Source: Pachypanchax playfairii (lineage: Eukaryota; Chordata; Actinopteri; Cyprinodontiformes; Aplocheilidae). Taken from it: a DNA stretch of 64,000 bases. Positions within the stretch are counted from its first letter, which is position 1; each line of letters opens with the position of its first letter. Of the stretch, positions 41,124 to 60,308 are shown in pieces. Made by a program: the position numbers and the translations under genes. The stretch lies in the NCBI GenBank assembly GCA_006937955.1, contig SSNP01000035.1, positions 496,001 through 560,000 of the forward strand. The letters are read 5' to 3'. The notes below the pieces were generated by a model. It was given only the letters and a program-made list of their open reading frames with translations, was not told the origin of the DNA and ran no database searches.

Positions 41124-41124
<1 letters not shown>
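37754..41124. other. Intergenic, gene-poor
   Basis: AT-rich. CA-rich text at about 39470-39520 is simple-sequence. Frames near 39367-39808 are made of this and flanking DNA and show no protein family. No RNA gene recognised. Confidence 0.45.

Positions 41125-41155
<31 letters not shown>
41125..41155 (+). repeat. Poly(C) run of 31
   Basis: 31 consecutive C on the plus strand. Such runs are unusual and prone to sequencing-length error. Confidence 0.9.
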
Positions 41156-41159
<4 letters not shown>

Positions 41160-41980
41160 AACAGGACAGACCTCCAGATGTCCTGAATCAAAGAGTCAAC
41201 GGTCATACTTACACTGCAGTCATAACGTATTGTCCTCTGAATGCCATCAGAATGAATGGTGGCTACAATTAAAGGACAAAAGAAGATTAAAAGAGGAGTA
41301 GTAAGAAGAAGAACAGAGAAGGAGAAAAGCAGGTGGGGGGGCAAGAAAAAAGAGGTAAAGAGGAGCAAAGCAGCAGCTGTCAGGTGTCAGGAGTCACAAA
41401 AGACCATCTGTCTATCGAGTGCCATCTCCACTCTCACACACACACACACTACACTAAACTTACTTTATAATTTACATGCCCACTTGTTTCTTATTTATCA
41501 GATTTATTCTAAAATGAACTCTTTTATTTTTACTCAGTATCTGTAACTCGGTTATTGACAGTGAAATTCAAACCCAGCAGGTTTTGTCCCCTGACAGAGT
41601 CTCACTGACAGTCCAGAACAAGTGCAGGAGACGCCATCATGATGTCACAACAGGTAACAGAGTCCACTTTGATTGTGTTTGTGTGCATTACTCCTCTTCT
41701 GAACTCGAGTGCCTCTGCTAGAAAGACTTGTGTGTGCACACACACTGTGCTGACCTCTGACCCTTCACCTCATACAATCTCTCTCTGGGGAGTTTTTAAG
41801 AGTGTTAGGAGCGCTGGGACGACACATGTTAAATACTTCACACATGCTGCAGCCGTGCTCGCTGGGTTGTGAGATGGAAGAGGATGCATGCTCATCTCTA
41901 AACACACTTTTCAATCACATCTTTCCTCTTAGATGTTCAAGAACTCTGGAGAAATTTCCATTCACAGCAGAAACAAAGTG
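41156..41980. other. Intergenic
   Basis: Purine-rich GAAGA-type text at about 41278-41370 and a short CA run near 41436; no gene seen. Confidence 0.4.
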
Positions 41981-41988
41981 TATATAAT

Positions 41989-42949
41989 CAGGGGTGCACA
42001 TAAGTGGTCCGCAGGTTCGCATACACTGTCAAAATATAAAATGCGCACCAGATGAAAAGTTGCAACACGCGTTTGCGTACTTAACATTGATTTGGCTGAG
42101 CTGCGTGAATTTTTAGGTTAATCAGAGGCGGTTCATTGTCAAATAAATGAAGAATCCCGTTGACTTCTTTTGTTTGACTGATATGTTTCTCAGCCAGAGC
42201 GCCGAAGTTCCAGCTGATCAGCTGATGCTGCGTCTCTCTCTGTCTCTGTGTATCAGTTTGCCAGTGTGACGGATTTTCAGTCAGTCAGATCAGTGCAGCT
42301 GACTGCAGGATTCTACATCGCGTCAAAACTGAAAAAATTCACTGAATAAGACAAATAGATCATCGTGGCACAGACGTGTATAACCACCTTTTTGTGCTAT
42401 AAAATACAGAAAACCACCTGTTTTAATCAACAGTATCAGCGTATTTGTCTGTGATCCGCGCCATTTTGAATGCGCGCAAAGCACTATGGGATATGCAGTC
42501 AATGCCCCATAACTGTCCAGTGTATCTTTTTATCTGACTGCATCACATTACAAACATCCTCATCATTTCAAAACAAAAAACAGTTACAGTAAATGACAGA
42601 AGCTCCAACAGCTGACTAATAAATTTCAACACCAAACTGTTAAATGTAGATTAAAGTGAACAATCAAACCTGTAAACAATCCAACCTGAACGCTGAAGGT
42701 TTTTTTTTTTACCAGTATTTTTATATTTTACTGGTTTCTCTTGATTTTTTCAACAATTAAAGGATTTTTATTGAAACAAATATAGAGCCAGGTAAAGTAA
42801 ACAGACTGAATTTGAAGCTTGATGAAACCAAAAACAAAGCAGAGGAGCTCGGAAGAGACACAGCGAGACACATTTAAAAATGTGAGGACCAAGCAACAAC
42901 CCTAGGTTCTCTTCTGAGAACCAGGCCAAAAGTATCATGTGCACCCCTG
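41989..42949. mobile_element. hAT-type element, non-autonomous, 961 bp
   Basis: The left end CAGGGGTGCACATAAG and the right end ATGTGCACCCCTG form a terminal inverted repeat. The flanks TATATAAT (41981-41988) and TATATAGT (42950-42957) are an 8-bp target duplication with one mismatch. The interior has no long frame. It contains a CG-richer patch around 42456-42500. Confidence 0.85.
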
Positions 42950-42957
42950 TATATAGT

Positions 42958-45900
42958 GTATTTTTAACACAGTTTGTATCCTACAGCTCACTTCAGAAAC
43001 ATTTGGAAACCAGATGGAACAGTGATAAAAAACTTTGCATTAAAATTTGACTCTCCAAACATGAAATCTTCATTTTCAGAAGACATCTTTCCACACATCA
43101 GATCAGAACTTCATGATAGTGATCAGAAGTTTTTTAAACCAGAGACATTAAAATACACTGTCTTCTTCCACAACAAGGTGCATTCTCATGACAGTCTGTG
43201 AATTTTACTGCAGATTTAATCTAATTAACCACATAACAAACCAGAATTTATCACAATTTAAATAGCAGAAAAATGTCTGATGAATAGAAAGGTGCTGCAC
43301 TTGTGTTGTGTTTTTCTGGGCAGTTCCAACGTCGTATGGATTTCCCTCATCTTTTTTTCTCCTTCCTGAAACAAATCTTTTTTCAATTCTCCATAACCCC
43401 CCCCCCCATTTCTCCTTCCTTCCCAAGTAGACAGAGGGCGGATGCTGGCAAACACTTCCTCCCTCCACGAAGTTACTTCCTGGCACTGGAAGTTCATTTC
43501 CTGTTTTAAGATACTACAAAAGCTCGGAAAGCATTCCTCTGGAATTTCTCTCTCACACACACACAGATTCAGACTCTCGAGGTTTAAACCTTACAGTTCC
43601 AAACGAAAACAATGATTGGTGTTTTCTGAATCGAGGATATAAAGATCAACTTTCCATCAGCATTTGTGCTGCCAGATACTGGATTGTTGTTCCTGTGACT
43701 GAAGGTATTAGCTGGTGATGCTGTCATGCTGCAGGAATCTGGAATGGATCTGATGCCTGATGGCACTGATAAGAATCTAAAGATTGGAAACTTTTCAACA
43801 GTGTTTAATATGACAGGAAGACGTGTGCTGATTTACATCTAAAGCTACTGATTAGGTTTTTGTTTTTATTTTTTGTTGTTTACATGTTTTTGGCTGAAAG
43901 TCCTCTCTTAGTTATCTCAGTTATTTTTCATCTGCATGACTTTTTTCCACTTAAAAAATTAATCTGTGAATGATGAGAAACATTTTCCCTTTAAATGTAG
44001 AGAAAGAAGGAAGATAAGAAACGTAGGAATGAAAAATAAAGAGTCCTTAGCGGGAAACAGGCACGGTTTCCTGTAATGTCAACGCCACAAGCCAGCACAG
44101 AGGAGGTACCAAGCATGTACACACACGAGCACAAACACACACACAGAGTGCTGTTAATCAGTAGCACTGTTATCTGGACTCACAGGAGGGAAGTGTTTAT
44201 ATTTGTCTAAAAGGCTGGACCACCACACAGAGCTGAAAATGACACAAAAGCATAATCAATCAGCACAAACACCCAAAAGCAGGTTGAAACACATCATCTT
44301 AAAATGTGCAGCTTATTTATTTTGTAGGTAAAATATTAAAAACTAGTCCTGAGTTCATGCAACTGTTCTGATTTGATTCTAAACTGTGTGAATCAGAGAC
44401 ACCGCTTCTCCTGCAGGAAATACTATTCTGTGTCATTGTTATGACTAGGGGTGAGGCATCAAATCTCCAAGCAGGTCTTCCTTAGTTTTGGCTTCATCGA
44501 TGTGTAAAACTGGTAAAGATCAAAATGGTGTGAATTCACAAGTGTGGAAAAGGTCATTCTTCATATCCTGTTTTTAACACGATTGTACAATAGAATGTTG
44601 AAAACACTACAGATTCTTTTCTTTTGTTGACGAGGTTATTATTTTTTAAAGACTATTATTCACTTTTGACATTTAATTGAATGAGAACGTGTGCCCAAAC
44701 TTGACAGGTAGTTTTTTGGGGGATTTTTTTGTAAAAAAACAGATGAAAATGCAGAATCTTGATATAAAAAAACACAAAATTTCATTCATAAAGCTAATTT
44801 TAAAAATGCTGGTTAAGCCAGAAATTCTGATGTCTGAAGCAGCTTAGTTGTTGTGTTATTAGCATTTCAGAGATATTCCTAATAATTAGACAAAGGTTTG
44901 GAATTGATCTGTTTTATAGATAAAATTCTGTTATTTTATACTGTAAAAACTGCACGTAAAGTCAGATGTTGTGACAACCAGGTCACTTCCATGTCAACAC
45001 ATGTGGACAGTGACTAACGTATTGAACATTTTTCCATTCAGTTTAATGTGATAAATTGAGACGGTACCAATTTACAACTAAAGTAACCTCAGGGCAGTTT
45101 ATTGAAAAGTCCATCCAGTAACATGTCAGAATCTTATTCTGGAGAGAACTGAGTTTATTCAGAGTTTATATTCACAATCTGAAAAGATAATCTGAGAGGA
45201 ACCACATCATATAGTGGGCTCTGTTTAGTGTTTTTATTTTTTTTTACTTGTACGGCTGCTGGTGTGTTTGTTCATTGTTGGTTCCACCTCCTCTCTCCCA
45301 TCTGCCGCTGCTCATTAGCATGGAAACAGGACCAGGAGCGTTTTCACACATACACACACTGGCCATTAATCAACAAGTCAGACCAGGGTCCATTCCCACA
45401 CATACACCCCACTCACACAAAAACAAAGACAATACTCACACAGACTCAGCGCTTAATCACCCAAATATCCCACAGAACACTTTACTTGATCTCCATCACT
45501 CCTCTTTTCTCAGCAGATCAGACCTGGCAACCCAAATTTTGTCCATCAGATCTGCCAACCAGTGACGTCTCAATTACATTTTCCATTAAGTGACGACTGC
45601 TCCCTCGTGGAGTGAACACAGGAAGACTTGTTCCCATCAGCTGTTTTCTCTTTTGTCTTCATGGGTTGAACTGGCAAGGTATGATTGTGGGAATTTGCTG
45701 TCTAATTTGTCTGGCCATCATGAATGGCCACATTGAAGAAAAGCGTGTATTCCCATGAAATAACAACGTAAGTGCGAGCAGTATGTAAAGGAAAACAAGC
45801 CAGCTGGGCTGCTGAGAGAAATGACATCAATCGCGGGATAAAGAAATGTTATTTTATCCAGAACGTGAGACATTAACAAATAAATTTAGGATTTTTTTTT

Positions 45901-47880
45901 TTTTTGCTTTGCTTTATTTTATTTATTTTTTTTGTAAAATGAAACTAGATATTAAAGATTTCATAAACAAATAAGCAAAACTGTGTCCAAAAATAAATAA
46001 AATCAGTTTAAAATGCAGTTACCTGCATTTTAAAATGTTCAGCAATTAAATTGGAGAAATTGCAACAAATTTTCACAATACTTAACACTATTTCATAAAT
46101 GTGACAACATGTAGCAACAAATTTAAAATACAAATGAAAAAAGCAATTCAAAGTTGAAAAAGTTTCTATAAAACAAAAGCTGATTTACTTCAGGCAGAAA
46201 AAAAAAAACTTTTGAAAATTGACACTTTCCATTCTTTTTTTATTATGTTTTTGTTTCATTTTCTGGAACATGTCAAGTTTGTGTTTGGTAAATGTGCATT
46301 TTTGTTCTTCTTTAATGTTTTGAACCTCAAAGCTATTGCTATTTCTTGTGTTACGAGAAAAAATGTCTTTCAAACAAAAATCAGTTTCAGATTTCACCAC
46401 CGTCACTTGCATTATTATAATGAAATGAGAGTTTTGACTAGAAGAATAATGAGAATAAACTTGACTTAAAAATAATATATTTTGAACAAATCCACAGGTT
46501 TAAACAGAATTCCTTACACTTTTGCTTGATCTGATGCCAAAAAGGCTTATCATGCTTGTTGTGTAACAATTTAGCAAATGAAACCATTAATATAAATCTA
46601 TTACTCCCACGTGACACACCTTTGTGTTTTTCTGAAAGAATCCTTGATGTGCATTTCATCCTTTTCATTTAAAGTCATTTATCACTTACATGTATTGTAG
46701 AAATCATAATTTAAAGACTTGTGACAGAATGTTTAAAGGGAACATCGAGTGTTTGGAGGGTTAAAAAGAAATCCGACCACAAAAGCCGGGTGCAAAGCTG
46801 TGACGAGCCTGCTGTGCTGTGAACGAGTGAACAAAGAAAGAAGCATCATTCTTTCTAAAGCAGGTAAAGCTGCTGTCTCTTCTCACCTGCTGCTAAAGAG
46901 TCAAACACAATTCAAACTCATCAGCAAGTGATACAGAGACATCTGCTGTCTCTCCATCTCTCTGTTCCTCCTCTGTGTCCTCTGTCACAACATCTGCTTC
47001 CTCTGCTGCTCTTTCCCATCACGCAAGTGGGCGTGTCCTTTGTGATGCCCCCCCTACACCCGACCCTCCACCATCCTCATTGTTCTAGCCAATCATTGTC
47101 CTCGCCAAGCTGTTCCCACGATGCACCAGTAATGACCAGAAGGTGCTGATGCGAGCCGGTGTCTCTGAAGGAATGACTCTGTCTTTACAACCGCTTTAAC
47201 CCCCAGGGAGATTTGACAATAAGCAAAATACAAACAAAAACATTTCAATCACAGACAACAGGGCAACATGGTTGATTTTAATGGCTCCTGACCTCCAACC
47301 ACACCCCAAACCTGTAACTTAAAAAGAAAATGTACAACTGTAAGAAAGGGCGGGGAGGGAAAATTACATTGGGGGAATATTAAGAGTCACAGAGAGACAA
47401 TCATGAAAGAGGGGGTGAAAGAAAGAGATGGAGCTCTGGGAAAAGATCAGAGCTCGGTCCCTGGGGAGCTGCAACAGATGAAGTAACTGAATAAGCTGTC
47501 TGTCATTGTGTGACTTGGGCTGCTGTGGTCACTTCATTTGTTCAAACTCAACAATGAAGAGTGGCTGAGAGAGAAATCTCTGTTTTCCCATAAGATTTAG
47601 CCCAAAAATCTCTAGTCAGTGATGCTCTGTGTCCAGGGGAATTTGTTCTGATGACAGTTCTAATCAACAGAGCGAAGAGACAGAAAGTTAATGAGCTCCT
47701 GTTTGGATTCAGCAAACAGACAGATACATGGAAAAGAAATGACAAGTAACATTTGCTGAATCAGCATTTTTTTGTAGGGGGTGTGTTTACTTTCAGTTCA
47801 AACATACTTAATTAATTTGTGAAGGGAAATTAGATGTCGTAGTGAGTCAGTGTTTCTTCAGAGAGTCATTCTAGAGAGTT
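42958..47880. other. Intergenic, gene-poor
   Basis: No exon recognised. Short simple repeats (CA runs near 43553 and 44120-44150, T runs near 45890-45930). Several frames of 75-120 codons here are unconvincing: they are Phe/His/Ser-rich translations of low-complexity DNA. Confidence 0.45.
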
Positions 47881-48870
47881 CTAGCTGTGGAGGAATGTCC
47901 TGTTGTCTGTGTTGGATCTGAAGGAGGATGATGAGGGTTTTCCATCATGTTCTTCATCCTCCTTTGGACAATCAACTCAAGAGACTCCAGTTCAGTCTCC
48001 AGAACAGAACCAGCCCTCCTTATCAATCTGTTCAGCCTCTTCGAGTCACCTGCTCTGATGCTCCGCCCCCAACAGATGCAAAAATGATCACACTCCCCTC
48101 AACAGACTTATAAAGATCTTAAACATCTTGTTGCGAATGTTGAATGACCTGAGCTTCCTCAAAAAGTCCAGTCTGTGGCAGGCAGTCCAGGTGAGTGTGG
48201 AGGACTCCACCTGTGTCTTCTGGAGTCTTTTACACAGTGAAACAGGATGAATTGTGTTAAAAGCACTGAAGAAATCAAAAATCATGATCCTCCTGCTTTC
48301 TCCAGATGACGGTGGGTTTGTTGAAGCAGGCGTATGATGGTGTCTTCACCTCCAACCCCACTGTGATAAACAAACTACAGTGGGTCCTTAAAGATGTTTA
48401 TTTGCTAATTTAAGTGGACCAATATGAGTCTCTCCAAGACTTTCATGATGTGGGATGTTAGGGCAACAGGCCTGTAGTCCTTAGGGACCAATGGATGAGA
48501 TGTATTTGGTACTGGAACAAGGCAGGATGTTTTCCATAGAACTGGTACTTTCTCCTGGGTGATGCTGAGGTTGAAGATAGGCTGCAGAATCCCACATAGC
48601 TGATCTGCACAAGCCTTTAGGACACTAGGGCTAATGCCATCTGGACCAGCTTGTTCCTGTTCAATCTCTCCAGCTGCTTCTTCACCTGACTGTTAGATAC
48701 AGACAGGCAGGAGGTGGAGTCGACAGGGACACCAGCTTCTTCTGATGGTGTTAAAGATGACGGAACAGCACCAGAGACAAAATCCATGACTAAGGTAGAA
48801 GGTGAGACAGTTGAGGTGTGACAGGGAAGCTGTGGATGAAGACAGGGTGGGAGGTCTGTTTGTCTTGCTG
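47881..48870 (-). pseudogene. LINE reverse-transcriptase fossil, second copy
   Basis: Minus-strand translation gives QVKKQLERLNRNK, then (with frameshifts) SPSVLKAC, ADQLCGILQ, VPVLWKTSC-like, YRPVALTSHIMKVLERL, IFDFFSAFNTIHP and a C-terminal LRSFNIRNKMFKIF..RLNRLIRRAGS-like segment. The catalytic FADD-containing part between AFNTIHP and LRSFNI is deleted. Same family as 17930-18640. Dead. Confidence 0.85.
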
Positions 48871-51800
48871 CAGGAGAGGAAGATGTTATGCTCACTGGCT
48901 AAAAGCGTAAAAGCAGCTAATTAATCTGTTTTAGAAGAACTAGAGACGATTTCTTCATTGAAAAATGGGCAAAAGTAAGAACTTTGTGCATTTTTTGATG
49001 GTAAAGATGTTTGTGCTTTACTCCCGACTGGATTTGCAAGAGCTTGATTGAGCATGTTTTTATTATGAAAATAAACAATAGAGGACAGAGTGAAATAGAT
49101 TCATGCTCGATAGACTCAATCACTTCAGCCAATGGATGACCAGTTTCAGACAAACCTTCATCCCAGTGCTTTTTCACAAGTATGTGCATTTAATTAAGGT
49201 GACAATAAAGCAACAAAAGGAGAACAAGTTTGAGCTTTTTGAACTTCTTCACTTGTAACCATACATTTTCTCTCACTTTCTTATGCATGCACACTTATAT
49301 CCATGTTTAATCTTAGAAACAGTGACACACACCTCAGTTTTATAAAAGATCTGCAACAGGAGAGGAGAGTGGAGAGTGTGAATGGATGGACTAATCAGAT
49401 TATGGCAGAGACACACTTAAACAGGCTGTTTTCTGGATTAGGCACGGTCCTGCCTACACCCTGTCACAATGAAAAGTGTATGAGTGGAGATCAGGAGGCA
49501 GAGTGTCACAAAACACTCAGAGTTTGTGAATGTTTATGAATTCATATGCATTTTATTATTTGAGTTATTTTGCAACAGCTGGTCCAAATCTGATCCTATG
49601 AATGTTTGATGGTTTACCATCTTGACAAGGGTCTGGACTAATGTATAAGCAAAAAAGAATAAAGCCTGTGTGAATATAGGAGTGATTACATAAACCTTTC
49701 TTGTATGTAAGCATGAAGAAGTTTCTATTTCCCCCTCAGAAGTTCAAAGAGTTTTTTTCTTTATGTGCAGCAGAGCAGCATATGGCGGCCAGTGACCAGG
49801 GCTTTGTCTGACTATTGACACCAGAGAGATGCTGAGAGGGAGGACGCGAGTGTGTGCGAGTGTTCGGGGGCCGGAGGACAGCCTAACGACAACAAAGGAC
49901 CAGCTTTAAGCCTGTCTCCTGTGATTTTCCAACTCAGCGAAAAACTATTGTGGCACTGAAAAAAAGTTAAGTTAAAAAGCTTAGCATGGTATGTGCTAAC
50001 AACTGCCTGCCACTTGTATAATACAAGCATAATGTTTTGAGCAGCCACAGTTGCAGTCTTTGGACGCGCAATCGTCACTGTGTCTGCAGCCTCTGAGGCC
50101 GCTCACTGCTTCAATGTGCTGAACTTTAAAGATGTAACATATACTTTAGTGACACACAGGGGTTTTCAAAACTTGTGGATCTGTGATTCAAAGTTAAGTT
50201 TCAGAGGTAGAGCTGATCTTTAAAAACCAAAACTGATACATTCTTCTAAACATGTGATTTCAGAAGGATTTCTAAACAGGTTCCTCACAGCTTCTAAAAC
50301 AATTTTCTGATGGATTTCTCCAATCAGCCATCTACATGTTGAAAATTCAAATAATAATAAAAAATTAGACAGAAACTACACAAAAACACCATATGAGTTA
50401 GCAATTATGCCCATAAACAATAAAAGTCCAAAGTGACTTTATATCACAAACAATTAATAACATTTAATAATTATTTACTTCACTTTGTCTTAATGTGTAG
50501 TTTTAGAAAACCCATAATGCAAACCGAAGGTAGAAAAATTAAGTAAAATAAGTAATACAAAAATCCAAAAACCCATTGTGTGAAACTGCAACGATCCAAA
50601 CAAAAAGCAAAAAGTATGACAGTGAAAGTTTTCATTATCAAAAACAATGTAATTATTTTAATTAAAAAGCAAAATATTTTAGATAAAAAGCAAAATATCT
50701 TCAGAAAGGTTACTGAAGCTCGTTTGTGAAGCATTTAGAGTGACATTTCAGATCATTAGAAGTTTATGAGTATATTTAATCTTGTGTTGATATCTGTATG
50801 AACGACCTCAGTTTGAGGAAACTGAAATTAATTGTGATCAGATGTACTCGCTATAGACTTGTCAAAGTGGGCCAAGATCAAGCAAACACAAACTTCAACT
50901 GGTTTGTGTGAAACAATATTTTATTAACCTTTATGTCACAGTCCATTTTACCCTGTTTATTCAGAAGTGCCCCAGGCTGTACAGGAAGTGCTACAGCTAG
51001 CGTCTCCTACTTGAGCTACTGTTCAAACAGCTTTCTACAATTTTTCAATATAATTGTTATATCCACAGAAAATTCAATACTTTCAATGTATGGGAGTGTC
51101 ATTGTGTTGTGTTCTTATGACCTGAACCTAGGAGATTATGTTTTCACTGCAGGTAGTTTAGTTTTTTTATTTATCTGTAGTGTTTTGAACATATAGTTAG
51201 AGAGATCTGGAACACAACCATTGTAGAAATATAGTTTTGCATGAGTTAATAATGACATCAAAGTTATTCTGAATGCTAACTGTGTGTTTTCACAGTCAAG
51301 GTATTTAATGATATTGATCAAATCCGTGTAGTATTAGATTTAAATCAGATTAGAGGGAAAATTAGCTGCTTGGTAGAGATCAGAATTCTCTGAAGGGGTT
51401 AAAATGTTTATTTTAATCTAACCAGGCTGACTGTTACCCCTTTGTACATGCGTGTTTGTGTGTGCGTGTGTGCAATGGAACACCTAATACAATCTTTCTA
51501 ACTGTCATGATCATGATGATCATCTGTCATCCAATTTCACTGTCTAGCTTGTATGTGTTTAAATAAGAATGTAAACCAGATGAGTTTCTTTGATGACTAC
51601 TTCTACGCTCTCAGTGGTCGCAAAATAACACACACACATCCACGCAGAGCAGGGGCAACTGGGACTAAATCCAGACTGGTGGTTTCTATCTTAAGCTATA
51701 AATACTCCTCAGCTTAAACAAGATCACACACATGAACTTACGCTCAAATAAAGCGGCTCATAGAAAAAAGATTCATTGGCCAACGCATTAAGACACAGAC

Positions 51801-52918
51801 ATACACACATTTGGACTCACACACACGGATCCACACACAGAAATGACTCTGGCCTCAGAGGAGGCTAGCTAAGAGGTCTATGATTACGGGGTGTGTATTT
51901 GTCTCATTTAGTGGTTCCACAAGGAGACAGTCTTCTGCTGTGTCAGACAGACACACACACAGAGACACACACATTCATGCAAACACAACTTATACAATCA
52001 CATAGTGTCAACAAATTTCTGCCTAAATTTGTTCAACAACTTTTTTAGGGGAGCTGTAAATATAAACATGCAGCAAATGACTGTGTTTTTTTTAGTCCTG
52101 CTTTGTGATCGTGTGATTTAATGGAGGAAGCTAAATAAAGGCTGTTTATTCAAGTCAATTCTTTTCCTGCTTCAAAAATCTAACTAAAAATAATTCAGCA
52201 CTAATTATGATAGAGTTCATTCTTTTTTTTTTTTATTTTGGAAAAATATTTGTTTTTCCAGTAATAAAAATGACAGGCTCTGTACATACGACTTTTCTCT
52301 TAAATACAACACAGTCACAGTGGTCTCAAGTGCCTAACACATACATGCATACAAACATACTTACATACATACATCATCTGCCAAATAAAAACAATCCAAC
52401 TTAAATTATTATAACAGGTTTAACAAAACCAAAAATAACAGCACAACAAAATGAAACACAAATAGTTACATAATTAAATTAAAAGCATACATCTTTCTTT
52501 AGATAACAAATAGAATAAAAACAAAAGGATCCTAACCAACAGGTGGTTGGGTGATGATGTTCTTGAATTGGCAAAAAGTGGGAAACTGGAGGAGTGGGCA
52601 GTGCATACATCGACACCAAACTCAGGCATTACTTCCTCTGTACACACACTCACACACATACACATACATCTTAATAGTGCAATAAGGTCTTGGCAGTTAA
52701 GACTTTATAGCTCGGCCTTCTTGGTCAAACAACAGCATAGGTTAAGGGTTCGGGGAGAAAAGACTAACGTCAGCTTTGAGGCGATGCATCATTAATTTGA
52801 CTGAAATTATGCAGCTGTTTCAAGTTTGATACATAACATTCAAACTAACTCATGATTTAATTCATAATCCCCTTAATTTTTTTTGTTTTTGTTTGATTTC
52901 TTTTACCTTTTCTCTTCA
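48871..52918. other. Intergenic, gene-poor
   Basis: No gene recognised. CA-rich patches at about 51632-51640, 51780-51840 and 51945-51975, and a T run near 52226-52236. The rest is unstructured AT-rich DNA to my reading. Confidence 0.45.
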
Positions 52919-53805
52919 TTTATTATTAGCACACTAATTCTGATAGTGTTTCTCTGCCCAAAACATTACCCCGTCTATCACAACTTTCAGGGGTCAGAGG
53001 CCAGTATGGCCCAACAGAATCCACGTTGGATTGATCTGCAGTCCCTGCTGGAGTTTTCAGTTGATTTTCTGCTGAGAACCAGCTCAGCCAACTCTGTCAG
53101 TGCTGTAGAGTTAAAGGTGTTTAGCTGCTGCACAAGCTGTACTATTATTTTTAATGCTTCAGCTCCACGCTCCACTCTACAGCACTGCACAGAGCATAAA
53201 ATGTTTGAAATCCATGACAGATTTTACACAGCATTGTAAAACCACAGCACATAACAGTACTACAGCAGTACTTTAAAGGTTCACAGTACCCTAACGGTAC
53301 TACATTGTTCATTCATTCGGCACACCACCGTACAACAAGTATCATCGTTCAACATCCCAGTTGTTGCTCCGCTGCTTATCAGGAGAGAACAGTTCATCCT
53401 GTTATGAGCTATAAATCTTCCAGCGCTGCAAGGAGACATTAAATGAGCTCTTCATCAGTTCTCCAGCAGTCTTTGTGTTAGTTGTCAGTCAGTTTCTGTA
53501 CAAAGTCTGTGTGAGAGCAAGCGCTTTGTTGCAGAGCTTCATCCATAGCACTGAGTCACCAAAAGACCTTCATCCATCGAAGACCAAAAGTGTTCAGATA
53601 TGACCCGTAGTATTACTGTAGTCCTCAGTCATCACTGAGCAGGCACTGACTCTGCACTGGCTCATCAGCACCTTGGCTCAAAGTCCTCTGGGAACTCCCA
53701 GGAAAGAGCAGCAAACAACAGGAGTAAAACCTCCCAGAAACAAACTGAGCTCTACTGCTCAGGGTTGGTCATGTGTGGACTGCCATCAGCCACTAGAAGC
53801 TGGTA
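52919..53805 (-). other. Probable 3' UTR of the Delta gene
   Basis: On the minus strand the first AATAAA after the Delta stop in my scan is at 52924-52919, implying a 3' UTR of about 0.9 kb. The terminus is inferred. Confidence 0.4.
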
Positions 53806-59663
<5,858 letters not shown>

Positions 59664-60150
59664 TGTGTTGACAGCCCCACAACAAGCGGTGAAAGCTCCA
59701 CAGGTCCTCAAATAATCATGGAGAAAGTTTTAAAAGCTCTCCTTTGTGTTACAGTCAAGGTTTGACGCGCAAAGATGAAGTGAAACTTTTCCTGTGGTGC
59801 GTCTGTCACCTGTCCCTCTTCCCACCTGTGGCGTTTTTGATAGAAAAAAAGCTTTCAGAGCATAAAGTAAAATCCAGTGGAATGATCCTCTTTCAAGCGT
59901 GAATGAAATCCCCGATGGAAATAATAATTCCAACCAGTCGTTATAGAGACAATTCTTGATGGTGTTGTTTGTGTTTCCAGATGATTGGCTTGGATAAGCT
60001 AAAACATATCCTAAACACAGAAATCAGGTTTCTCTCCGTTCCTCTTTGTTGCACTTGGTGTATCAGTGCGTTAGTCTGATGGGTTTCTGCACTGCGCAAG
60101 GTTTTATACCAGGCCAACAGGCGAAGGGTAATAAGATGCAAATGAGCCTC
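59664..60150 (-). promoter_or_regulatory. Delta core promoter and 5' UTR
   Basis: On the minus strand a TATAAAA box (plus-strand TTTTATA at 60102-60108) lies about 440 bp upstream of the ATG. About 28 bp further upstream is a perfect octamer ATTTGCAT (plus-strand ATGCAAAT at 60136-60143). The start would be near 60075, giving a 5' UTR of about 410 nt. A GC-rich patch with GGGGCGG-type boxes follows upstream at about 60190-60280. Confidence 0.6.
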
Positions 60151-60308
60151 TCTGCTCTTCTTCTTCCCCTCCCTCCACCACCACCACAAGTCCGCCCCGG
60201 GGCCATCACAAAGAAAGAGGAGGGGGAGGAGAGGGTGGGGTCGGGGTGGGGGAATAAAAACTTTTTAAATCCCGCCCCATCCTCGCTTTTTCTCTCAAGA
60301 CAGACCAA

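Noticed and set aside
44447..44475. hAT-end-like CTAGGGGTGAGGCATC
   Set aside because: No matching inverted end or target duplication found nearby.
45228..45593. 105-121-codon frames
   Set aside because: His/Thr-rich translation of CA-rich DNA; no recognisable family.
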